A stretch of 6,132 nt of DNA from Bacteroidales bacterium (GTDB lineage: Bacteria; Bacteroidota; Bacteroidia; Bacteroidales; UBA1556). The translations under genes were made by a program, and so were the position numbers. The notes beneath the pieces were generated by a model. It saw only the letters and a program-made list of their open reading frames with translations, was not told the DNA's origin and did not search any database. The DNA is taken from NCBI GenBank assembly GCA_029939445.1, contig JAOZSY010000124.1, positions 1-6,132 on the forward strand. The letters run 5' to 3'. Shown here one piece after another: positions 1 through 6,088 of the stretch (position 1 is the stretch's first letter; each line of letters begins with the position of its first letter).

Positions 1-1186
1 TTCCTGCTGATTGATATATATGCGATGGGTTTGTAAGCGCTGAGTTGCTACCATCGCCAAAATCCCAATAATATGCATTTGCATTTTGCGAAGAATCACT
101 AAAACTAACATTAAGGTCGTTCTGTATAAAAGTAAAATCGCAGATTGGAGGATTACTATTAGCATATACCTGAATATTTTCCACTGAAGTACTACTACCA
201 CAGGCATTTTGAACCCCTAAACTTACTGTATAATTACCTGCCGTGGAGTAGGTATGAATTGGGCTTGCTACAGATGATGTGTTTCCATCACCAAAATTCC
301 AATAATAACTATTGGCATTTATTGAAGAATCAACAAAATGAACCTTTAGCAAAGTATCAAAATAACTAAAAGCTGCTAGAGGTGCGGTATTCGTATTTGG
401 GCCAATATTCCAAAGAGTAAGGCTGTCCATAACTATTTGCGTAGCTATAGTTTGTAGTATTGTAGCCTTATTAAGGGGCATATTGCCAATATAGGGTTTT
501 CCTATGGAGCTGTCTTGAAAAATAGTGGAGTAAAACGCGCAGGCAGCTAAATACGTTCCCGTATCAGTAGGGTGGTTAAAATCTGACATATAGAGTTCAA
601 TATTTGGATACTGTAACCTACACTCTCGAAAAGCCCAACCCACTGGGCAAACCACAGCATTCAATGAATCAGCAATTTCCATATATCCATCACGAATTCG
701 CTGTTGCATAGCCCAGTATGTGTCTGTGCCTCCATTTTGCAAAATTCCCAAATCCCCATTTCGATGGGCATAAGTCAAAAAGAATAGGGTTTTGCCACAT
801 GGATTATAAATATTAATAATACTATCCAAACTCTTAGCATAGGGATAAAACATAGTGCTTCTGTCGTTTTCCCACGATGGCAACTGACTCTGCTCTTGCA
901 GAACTACGTAGTCCCAATTCCCTTGTTGTATCTTCGAAATAGTATTTGAATTATTAAGATGATTTTGCAGAGTAGCACCTCCAGCCGTGGCATCTTCAAC
1001 ATAAATCAGCTTTCCAGCACTTTGTGCTAATAATTCGAATTGGCTTGGAAGATTATTGACTCCCGTTAAGCTATTGCCAATGAATAAAACTCGAGTAGTT
1101 TGCGCATTACTACTAATAGTTATTAATTGAGAAACTACTATAAATGCAATTATAATTATCTTAAGATTAGTTAATGTTAATTTCAT
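1..1186 (-). CDS. Secreted SGNH/GDSL-type hydrolase with C-terminal PKD domains (partial, 3' end beyond window)
   Basis: The minus-strand frame is open from the ATG at 1186 to the window edge (395 codons, no stop), so the C-terminus is missing. Residues 1-28 look like a signal peptide: Lys2 and Lys9, a hydrophobic stretch IIIIAFIVVS, and a probable signal peptidase I site after SNA (28/29). Residues about 30-260 resemble the SGNH fold of the DUF4886 type. They have VLFIGNSLTG with candidate nucleophile Ser39, GG at 69-70, WDYVVLQEQSQLPS at 91-104, HRNGD at 141-145, and SDFNHP at 201-206 supplying Asp202 and His205 of the DxxH block. From about 268 come a complete PKD domain (YYWNFGDG at 294-301) and a second one cut by the edge (YYWDFGDG at 372-379). 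SGNH enzymes of this kind are usually esterases, often acting on carbohydrate substituents; the substrate here is unknown. PKD modules suggest cell-surface or extracellular work, and a type IX secretion tail could lie in the missing part. No Shine-Dalgarno sequence precedes the start, which is usual for Bacteroidota. Confidence 0.88.
   Translation of the reverse strand, partial: MKLTLTNLKIIIIAFIVVSQLITISSNAQTTRVLFIGNSLTGVNNLPSQFELLAQSAGKLIYVEDATAGGATLQNHLNNSNTISKIQQGNWDYVVLQEQSQLPSWENDRSTMFYPYAKSLDSIINIYNPCGKTLFFLTYAHRNGDLGILQNGGTDTYWAMQQRIRDGYMEIADSLNAVVCPVGWAFRECRLQYPNIELYMSDFNHPTDTGTYLAACAFYSTIFQDSSIGKPYIGNMPLNKATILQTIATQIVMDSLTLWNIGPNTNTAPLAAFSYFDTLLKVHFVDSSINANSYYWNFGDGNTSSVASPIHTYSTAGNYTVSLGVQNACGSSTSVENIQVYANSNPPICDFTFIQNDLNVSFSDSSQNANAYYWDFGDGSNSALTNPSHIYQSAG
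2..331 (-). repeat. Tandem PKD-domain coding repeat, period 78 codons (234 bp), second copy truncated
   Basis: Residues 286-317 and 364-395 of the hydrolase align with a constant offset of 78 residues. Shared elements are DSS-x-NAN-x-YYW-[ND]-FGDG, then a Pro, a His and a Tyr at matching places, and a closing [TS]-AG. This is the usual PKD core, with WxFGDG as its hallmark. The DNA is related too but has diverged at many third positions, so the duplication is not recent. More copies may follow beyond the left edge. Confidence 0.8.
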
Positions 1187-1444
1187 ACTTATACTATTTT
1201 TTTAAAATTTTGAACCATTTTAATAAACCCCTTTGAAAACTATAGGCATCTCCTGGCCATCTTGCAGATATATATAGTCTTAAAATGACGAAAGTAGTAT
1301 TAATTGTTTTTCCAGTAGCCAGAAAGTTAAATTAATAAATGTACACGGAAGAGGCTATAAACTTATTGTGAAATCTAAATAATATCAATTGCACTGCAGA
1401 AATTTAAATGTACTAATAGGCAATGGGCGTTCTTTGCAATAATC
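1187..1444. other. Non-coding gap between dnaE-like gene and hydrolase gene
   Basis: This AT-rich stretch lies between two genes that both read on the minus strand. I see no open frame with family-like content, no GC-rich hairpin plus T-run that would terminate the polymerase gene, and no long repeat. The 258-bp spacing argues that the hydrolase gene has its own promoter rather than sharing an operon with the polymerase gene. Confidence 0.6.
1289..1296 (-). promoter_or_regulatory. Weak candidate -7 box for the hydrolase gene
   Basis: Read on the minus strand this is TACTTTCG, one base off the Bacteroidota -7 consensus TAnnTTTG. It would give a leader of roughly 100 nt before the ATG at 1186. 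No TTG is found 19-21 bp upstream; the nearest resemblance is CTGG. The call is therefore tentative. Confidence 0.22.
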
Positions 1445-4405
1445 TTAATTTGCCATAGGGTTTGCCACCAAGCCCATTTTCGCCATTTTTTCAATTTCTA
1501 TACTTGCGTAATTATTATCCTTACTGTCGGCATCTACTACTATTTTCCCCAATAACAGATACATCCCATCGCCACGAAAAGGAAAAGCCTTTACCGATTC
1601 TGGGAAATGTACCGTATCAAATAAATCACCTTCCACATCCACAAAAGTGGCAAAGTGCATATAATCTTTACGCACTGTTTTTACATACTTTATAGTTACC
1701 AGCTGCCCGATAATACGAATTGTTTTTCCAATATTATTCTTAAATGCTTTGGCTAATACTTCTCCTCTATAACTCGTTTCCAATAAATCGAAATATGATG
1801 ATGTAATGGGGAATCCTATCAATTCTATCTCATCATAAGCATTTACTTTCTCATCATTTGATAACTGTGGTAATTTAAATTTACGATTTCGATACGGAAA
1901 GAGTTGTTTCTGTATTTCTTCTGATCGCTTTGTATGTTTCAATAAGGAATAAGCCTCCCACATTAGCGCAGCTTTATTATCATTTATATCCTCAAAAGCA
2001 CCACTACGAATAAGTATAAGAAGTGTTTCTATACCAATAATCACCCTAGAAATAAAATGGGCAAGGCCTAAAAAAGCACCATTTTTGGCGCGCTCTTCTA
2101 CAATCCGCTTTGCAATATTTCTATCCAAACTTCGCAGGTGTATAAAACCAATATAAATTCTATCATTCTCTATATTTGTAAGGTATAAACTATGATTTAT
2201 ATTTGGCAGCATTACTTTTGCTCCAAGGCGCTTCGCTTCGTTAAAATAAACCCAAGTACTATAAAATCCTCCAAAATTATTTATAACTGCCGTAATAAAC
2301 TCCAAAGGATAGTATGTCTTTAAATATAAACTTTGATAGCTCTCCACGGCATAAGAAGCCGAGTGTGCCTTGCTAAACGAATAGCCCGCAAAAGACTCAA
2401 TCTGCCGCCATACTTCATTGGTAATTGCATCGGAATAATTGCGAGATTTACAATTGCTATGAAATTTCCCCACTATGCGATTTAGCTCTTCTTTTGAGCG
2501 TGTTTTGCCACTCATGGCACGTCGCAACACATCAGATTCTGCAAGGTCTAAACCAGCAAAATGATGGCAAATTTTAAGAACATCCTCTTGATAAACCATC
2601 ACTCCAAAAGTCTCCTTAAGCTGCTCCTCCATTATGGGGTGAATATATTTGAAGCTTTGGGGATTATTATACCTTTTTATAAACTCTCGCATCATTCCTG
2701 AGCGCGCTACTCCTGGCCTAATTATGGAACTTGCCGCTACCAATGTCAAATAATTATCGCAATGCAGCTTCTGAATTAAGCCACGCATAGCAGGGCTTTC
2801 AATATAAAAACAGCCAAGGGTTTCTCCACTTTTTAGTAAGTTTCTTACGCCTTTATCTGTTTTAAATTTCTCCACATTATGAAAATCTACAAACTCACCT
2901 TTATTCTGCGCTACTAACTTCACCGTATCGTTAATATGCCCAATACCACGCTGCGATAGAATATCCAATTTCTCATACCCAATATCTTCAGCTACGTACA
3001 TATCCCATTGCGTAGTAGGAAAACCCTTTGGTGGCAAATCCAAAGCTGTATAATTGGTAAGTGGCTCCTCGCTAACAATAATTCCTCCAGCATGGATACT
3101 CCGCAAATTTGGAAAATCAGTCATCATAATAGCAAACTTATGAATCTCCATATTTATCTCTGTACGGTTACGCAAAGCTTGGGGATGTTTTATCAAATCA
3201 TCAATCTCTTCTTTTGGCAAACCATATACTTTTCCAAGTTCACGATATATCGACTTTCCTTTAAATGTAGATATTGTTCCCAATAATGCAGTATGCTCTT
3301 TTCCATATTTATCAAAAATATACTGCTGCACATCATCTCGCTCTAACCAGGAGTAATCTATATCAAAATCGGGAGGAGAACTCCGCTTGGGATTTATAAA
3401 TCTTTCGAAATACAAATCCAACTCAATGGGATCTACATCCGTTATTTTAAGACAGTAAGCCACCACGCTATTGGCACCACTGCCTCGCCCAACGTGGTAA
3501 TATCCTTTGGACATAGAGTATTTAATTATATCCCAAGTAATAAGAAAATATGCAGAAAAATTCATCTGATGAATAATTTCCAACTCCTTATTAACCCTTT
3601 CTTTTGCTATCTTATCGTAACGATTATATCTAAAATTCATGCCTTGATACGCAAGCTTTCGAAGCAAAATCCTATCCTCTTCTTTACTTTTTGTAAAGTG
3701 TTTCTTGTTTTTGGTGCTTTCAAAATCGAATTTGATACTACAGTCAGACATAAGTAATTCTGTATTATTAATTAAATATGGCGCCGCTGCAAATAAATCC
3801 CGAATTTGCTTTGGTGAGGGCATCCGCTCGCTATAATGCGCTCTATTGCTAGTATTTATTTGACTCAATAAATAGTTATTATCAATAGCTCTTAATCGCT
3901 GATGCAAATCATAAGAATTGCCTCCACTATGGGTAATTGGATGTAAAGCAAGCAACTTCTCTCTAAATTTTTTAGGAATTTTATATAAGCTAGTAATCTC
4001 AAAATATTTAATCCCTATAAATTCGTTAACTCTAAGATTACTTAATAAATGTATTTGTGCATAATCATAAATAAATATCACATTATTCAATAAAGGAGCT
4101 CGCTTGGGAAGTTCTTCTTTTTGTAAATTACATTCTGTCAGAAAGCTGTTTAATTGCCCGAAACCATCATTATTTCTTGCCACAGCAATATATAACAATT
4201 CATTTTCTTTTCTAAACTCAATTCCTGCTATTGGATTTATCTTTTGCTTATTACAATACTTTACAAAATCCATAATGGCTGTGCTATTATTTATATCGCT
4301 CATAACCAATTGCTCATAACCAAGCTCTTTTGCTTGATCAATAAGTTGCTCTATGGATAATGTACCGTATCTAAGGCTATAATAAGAATGACAATTTATT
4401 AGCAT
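1445..4405 (-). CDS. dnaE: DNA polymerase III alpha subunit, short accessory (DnaE2/ImuC-like) form
   Basis: This is a complete C-family DNA polymerase of 986 residues; E. coli DnaE has 1160. An N-terminal PHP domain (from INCHSYYSLRYG) is degenerate: Asn4 replaces the first His of the HxH motif, and Ile38 follows Asp37 where active PHP domains have Asp-His. The palm has GRGSGANS (306-313) and PDFDIDY (345-351), giving catalytic Asp348 and Asp350; KLDIL (479-483) supplies the third, Asp481. GCFYIESPAMRGL (531-543), the RPGVARSG segment (563-570) and FAGYSFSKAHSASYA (672-686) are fingers-region signatures. A helix-hairpin-helix region lies near 770-812, a clamp-type motif QKQLF at 832-836 and an OB fold near 892-975. 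The protein stops there, without the tau-binding C-terminal domain of replicative DnaE. That shape fits an error-prone or damage-tolerance polymerase, as known for DnaE2/ImuC; this role is inferred. No imuB, dinB or imuA-like gene is adjacent. The ATG at 4405 begins the family-like N-terminus; no Shine-Dalgarno sequence is present. Confidence 0.93.
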   Translation of the reverse strand: MLINCHSYYSLRYGTLSIEQLIDQAKELGYEQLVMSDINNSTAIMDFVKYCNKQKINPIAGIEFRKENELLYIAVARNNDGFGQLNSFLTECNLQKEELPKRAPLLNNVIFIYDYAQIHLLSNLRVNEFIGIKYFEITSLYKIPKKFREKLLALHPITHSGGNSYDLHQRLRAIDNNYLLSQINTSNRAHYSERMPSPKQIRDLFAAAPYLINNTELLMSDCSIKFDFESTKNKKHFTKSKEEDRILLRKLAYQGMNFRYNRYDKIAKERVNKELEIIHQMNFSAYFLITWDIIKYSMSKGYYHVGRGSGANSVVAYCLKITDVDPIELDLYFERFINPKRSSPPDFDIDYSWLERDDVQQYIFDKYGKEHTALLGTISTFKGKSIYRELGKVYGLPKEEIDDLIKHPQALRNRTEINMEIHKFAIMMTDFPNLRSIHAGGIIVSEEPLTNYTALDLPPKGFPTTQWDMYVAEDIGYEKLDILSQRGIGHINDTVKLVAQNKGEFVDFHNVEKFKTDKGVRNLLKSGETLGCFYIESPAMRGLIQKLHCDNYLTLVAASSIIRPGVARSGMMREFIKRYNNPQSFKYIHPIMEEQLKETFGVMVYQEDVLKICHHFAGLDLAESDVLRRAMSGKTRSKEELNRIVGKFHSNCKSRNYSDAITNEVWRQIESFAGYSFSKAHSASYAVESYQSLYLKTYYPLEFITAVINNFGGFYSTWVYFNEAKRLGAKVMLPNINHSLYLTNIENDRIYIGFIHLRSLDRNIAKRIVEERAKNGAFLGLAHFISRVIIGIETLLILIRSGAFEDINDNKAALMWEAYSLLKHTKRSEEIQKQLFPYRNRKFKLPQLSNDEKVNAYDEIELIGFPITSSYFDLLETSYRGEVLAKAFKNNIGKTIRIIGQLVTIKYVKTVRKDYMHFATFVDVEGDLFDTVHFPESVKAFPFRGDGMYLLLGKIVVDADSKDNNYASIEIEKMAKMGLVANPMAN

Positions 4406-4407
4406 TT

Positions 4408-4424
4408 TGATTGTATTTTAATCA
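4408..4424. promoter_or_regulatory. Candidate operator 1, dyad TGATT-N7-AATCA, next to the dnaE start
   Basis: The sequence is TGATTGTATTTTAATCA, with perfect 5-bp arms around a 7-bp centre. It ends 2 bp before the dnaE start codon, where a bound protein would block early transcription or cover the leader. The same dyad with the same spacer recurs at 4481-4497, and both copies are preceded by TTT and followed by T. An RNA hairpin is less likely because the stem would be short and AU-rich. The binding protein is unknown. Confidence 0.45.
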
Positions 4425-4480
4425 TATATTTATGCCTAAATATACAATAATATGTAATATTAATATATTTATTGTTGTTT

Positions 4481-4497
4481 TGATTACTTACTAATCA
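4481..4497. promoter_or_regulatory. Candidate operator 2, dyad TGATT-N7-AATCA, upstream of dnaE
   Basis: The sequence is TGATTACTTACTAATCA. The arms extend to 6 bp here (TGATTA/TAATCA). Its centre is 73 bp from the centre of the copy at 4408-4424, close to seven helical turns, so dimers bound at both could lie on one face of the DNA. It sits 76 bp upstream of the dnaE ATG and 68 bp from the -33 box of the divergent dehydrogenase gene. It more probably serves dnaE. Confidence 0.45.
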
Positions 4498-4561
4498 TTA
4501 TTCGGTGTATTACATAAATAATATCTGCAATTATTATCTCAATAAATATCAGGCATATTCC

Positions 4562-4574
4562 GTATTGCCAATAC
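4562..4574. promoter_or_regulatory. 13-bp palindrome covering the -33 box of the dehydrogenase promoter
   Basis: GTATTGCCAATAC has perfect 6-bp arms around a single central C. The TTG of the -33 element (4565-4567) lies inside the left arm. A regulator bound here would compete with the sigma factor, so this could be an operator. It may also be chance, since it is a single copy in AT-rich DNA. Confidence 0.3.
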
Positions 4575-4594
4575 ATAGTTTTAATGTAAATTTG
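4565..4594 (+). promoter_or_regulatory. Bacteroidota-type -33/-7 promoter for the UDP-HexNAc dehydrogenase gene
   Basis: TTG at 4565-4567 is followed after 19 bp by TAAATTTG at 4587-4594. This is an exact match to the TAnnTTTG -7 consensus at the spacing expected for the primary sigma factor of this phylum. Transcription should begin a few bases after 4594, giving a leader of about 35 nt before the ATG at 4636. This is the best promoter in the window. Confidence 0.72.
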
Positions 4595-4635
4595 CATCTT
4601 CTTTTTAAAAGGATATAACAATAAATATAAGGATA

Positions 4636-5892
4636 ATGAAAACTATAGCATTAATTGGATTAGGTTATGTGGGATTACCACTAGCCGTTGAATTCGGAAA
4701 AAAACGTAAAGTTGTTGGTTTCGATATATATCAAGCTCGCGTTGATGAGTTAAATGGCGGTCATGATTCTACTTTAGAAAGTAGCGATCAAGATCTTGCT
4801 GATGCAAAGCATGCTGTTTATACAACAGATATTGAGCTTATTCGAGAAGCGCAGATTTTTATCATTGCAGTACCAACTCCTACTGATAAGAATAACCGTC
4901 CCGACCTTACTCCGCTAATTAAAGCTTCGGAAACTGTTGCCAAAGTTATTAAGAATGGCGATATCGTAATTTACGAATCTACTGTTTATCCTGGTGCTAC
5001 AGAAGAAGATTGCGTACCTGTTATTGAGAAAATGACTGGAATGAAAATGAATAAAGATTTCTTTGTTGGTTATTCTCCAGAACGTATCAATCCGGGCGAT
5101 AAAGTAAATACACTTACAACCATTAAGAAAGTAACATCGGGTTCTACTCCAGAAACAGGAAAAGAAGTTGATGCTTTATATAACGAAATTATTACTGCAG
5201 GAACTCACTTAGCTCCTACCATTAAGGTTGCCGAGGCTTCTAAAGTAATTGAAAACTCGCAGCGCGATATCAATATTGCTTTTGTAAACGAGCTAGCAAA
5301 GATTTTCAATGCAATGGATATTGATACTCTTGATGTATTGGAGGCTGCTGGTACAAAATGGAATTTCTTACCATTCCGTCCAGGATTAGTTGGAGGGCAC
5401 TGTATTGGTGTTGATCCGTTCTACCTTGCACAAAAAGCTCAAGAAGTTGGCTATCACCCAGAAATTATTCTTGCTGGTCGTAGATTAAATGATTCTATGG
5501 GAGCATTTGTAGCTAGCGAAACTGTGAAAATTATGGTTAAATCGGGTAAAGCTGTAAAAGACGCCAAAGCACTTATGCTAGGTATCACTTTTAAGGAAAA
5601 CTGCCCAGATATTAGAAATACTCGTGCTACCGATATTTATCATGAGCTTAAGGAATATGCTATGGAAGTAGATGTATTTGATCCTTGGGCTAATAAAGAG
5701 TCCGTTAAAAATGAATATGATATTGATTTGCTTGACGAGCTTAATGACCTTGATCAGTATAGTGCTATTATATTAGCAGTATCGCATAATCAATTTAAGC
5801 ATTATAACTTTAAAGCAGCTAAAGAAGCTGGTGCAGTTATTTATGATGCAAAAAGTATTCTTCCTCGCGATATAGTTGATGCTAGGTTATAA
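4636..5892 (+). CDS. UDP-N-acetylhexosamine 6-dehydrogenase (TviB/WbpO type, nucleotide sugar dehydrogenase)
   Basis: This 418-residue protein is full length for the UDP-glucose/GDP-mannose dehydrogenase family. It oxidises C6 of a UDP-N-acetylhexosamine to the uronic acid with two NAD+, in the cytoplasm. The Rossmann motif GLGYVG is at 8-13, with Asp30 at the end of beta-2 for NAD ribose. YESTVYPGATEE (113-124), SPERINPGD (147-155) and VAEASKVIEN (198-207) follow. By alignment to UDP-glucose dehydrogenase, the active-site residues are Lys203, Asn207, catalytic Cys256 in GGHCIGVD, and Asp260. The C-terminal UDP-binding domain carries GITFKENCPDIRNTRA (316-331). HDSTLE and AGTKWNFLPFRPGL match the TviB (UDP-GlcNAc) and WbpO (UDP-GalNAc) subgroup rather than plain UDP-glucose dehydrogenases; which hexosamine is used cannot be told from sequence. 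The product would feed capsule, O-antigen or exopolysaccharide. No epimerase or glycosyltransferase is adjacent. The promoter is at 4565-4594 and the terminator at 5955-5994. AAGGA at 4629-4633 lies only 2 nt from the ATG, too close for a normal ribosome site; the start is set by the MKTIALIGLGYVG N-terminus. Confidence 0.95.
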   Translation: MKTIALIGLGYVGLPLAVEFGKKRKVVGFDIYQARVDELNGGHDSTLESSDQDLADAKHAVYTTDIELIREAQIFIIAVPTPTDKNNRPDLTPLIKASETVAKVIKNGDIVIYESTVYPGATEEDCVPVIEKMTGMKMNKDFFVGYSPERINPGDKVNTLTTIKKVTSGSTPETGKEVDALYNEIITAGTHLAPTIKVAEASKVIENSQRDINIAFVNELAKIFNAMDIDTLDVLEAAGTKWNFLPFRPGLVGGHCIGVDPFYLAQKAQEVGYHPEIILAGRRLNDSMGAFVASETVKIMVKSGKAVKDAKALMLGITFKENCPDIRNTRATDIYHELKEYAMEVDVFDPWANKESVKNEYDIDLLDELNDLDQYSAIILAVSHNQFKHYNFKAAKEAGAVIYDAKSILPRDIVDARL

Positions 5893-5914
5893 TCCGTAAA
5901 TAGTAATCTGTTAT

Positions 5915-5932
5915 TATCAGTAAATCCTGATA
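5915..5932 (+). other. Small stem-loop after the dehydrogenase stop codon
   Basis: TATCAG and CTGATA form a perfect 6-bp stem with a 6-nt loop, beginning 23 nt after the TAA. There is no T-run behind it, so it is not itself a terminator. It could protect the 3' end of the transcript or be incidental. Confidence 0.3.
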
Positions 5933-5954
5933 GCGAAGACCACTATAAAATATT

Positions 5955-5994
5955 AAAAAGGGATAAAGGCTTTAGGTTTTTATCCCTTTTTTTT
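5955..5994 (+). terminator. Intrinsic terminator of the dehydrogenase gene
   Basis: Bases 5955-5967 and 5979-5991 form a perfect 13-bp stem with core GGGATAAA/TTTATCCC, around an 11-nt loop. The descending arm runs into eight T residues (5987-5994). It sits 62 nt after the stop codon. The A-run at the foot of the left arm gives a T-run on the other strand, so it could also stop leftward transcripts. Confidence 0.85.
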
Positions 5995-5995
5995 A

Positions 5996-6003
5996 TACAT
6001 TTG
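5996..6003 (+). promoter_or_regulatory. Candidate -7 box for the gene starting at 6089
   Basis: TACATTTG matches TAnnTTTG exactly and starts 2 bp after the terminator's T-run. The -33 position would fall inside the terminator loop or right arm, where no TTG is present at the right distance. The match is therefore half a promoter. If used, the leader would be about 80 nt long and would contain the whole 14-bp repeat array. Confidence 0.38.
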
Positions 6004-6004
6004 C

Positions 6005-6060
6005 CGAAGAGTTCGTAACGAAGAGTTCGTAACGAAGAGTTCGTAACGAAGAGTTCGTTA
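6005..6060. repeat. Four tandem copies of a 14-bp palindrome-rich repeat
   Basis: The unit CGAAGAGTTCGTAA starts at 6005, 6019, 6033 and 6047. The first three copies are identical; the last differs at one base (TTA instead of TAA). Each unit holds CGAA-GAG-TTCG, and each junction holds TTCGT-A-ACGAA, so the array can fold in two alternative registers. In the last copy the changed base extends the pairing to TAACGAA-GAG-TTCGTTA (6044-6060), a perfect 7-bp stem. The array is intergenic. The frame across it on the minus strand is not a credible protein. Confidence 0.92.
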
Positions 6061-6088
6061 TAGATAATTGAAAAATCAAGTCTATAAT

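Noticed and set aside
1388..1440. ATTGC...GCAAT inverted repeat downstream of dnaE as a terminator
   Set aside because: The arms are 5 bp and over 40 bp apart, with no T-run on the minus strand. This is not a credible terminator.
1462..1695. Plus-strand open frame of 77 codons
   Set aside because: It lies wholly inside the well-supported polymerase gene on the other strand, and its translation is low-complexity with no family-like motif.
3008..3286. Plus-strand open frame of 92 codons
   Set aside because: Antisense to the conserved palm region of the polymerase, with no start context and no recognisable domain.
3494..3757. Plus-strand open frame of 87 codons
   Set aside because: Antisense to the polymerase. 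The hydrophobic look comes from AT-rich complement codons, not from a convincing membrane protein.
4104..4319. Plus-strand open frame of 71 codons with hydrophobic stretches
   Set aside because: Antisense to the N-terminal part of the polymerase, with no promoter and no independent support.
4445..4452. Minus-strand TATTATTG as a -7 box for dnaE, lying between the two dyads
   Set aside because: It has one mismatch to TAnnTTTG and no TTG at the required distance. Such AT-rich near-matches are frequent here, so the dnaE promoter remains unassigned.
4607..4613. AAAAGGA as a ribosome binding site for the dehydrogenase gene
   Set aside because: It is 22 nt from the ATG, too far to act, and genes in this phylum generally do not rely on Shine-Dalgarno pairing.
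6005..6060. CRISPR array
   Set aside because: The 14-bp units abut directly with no spacers, and no cas gene is present.
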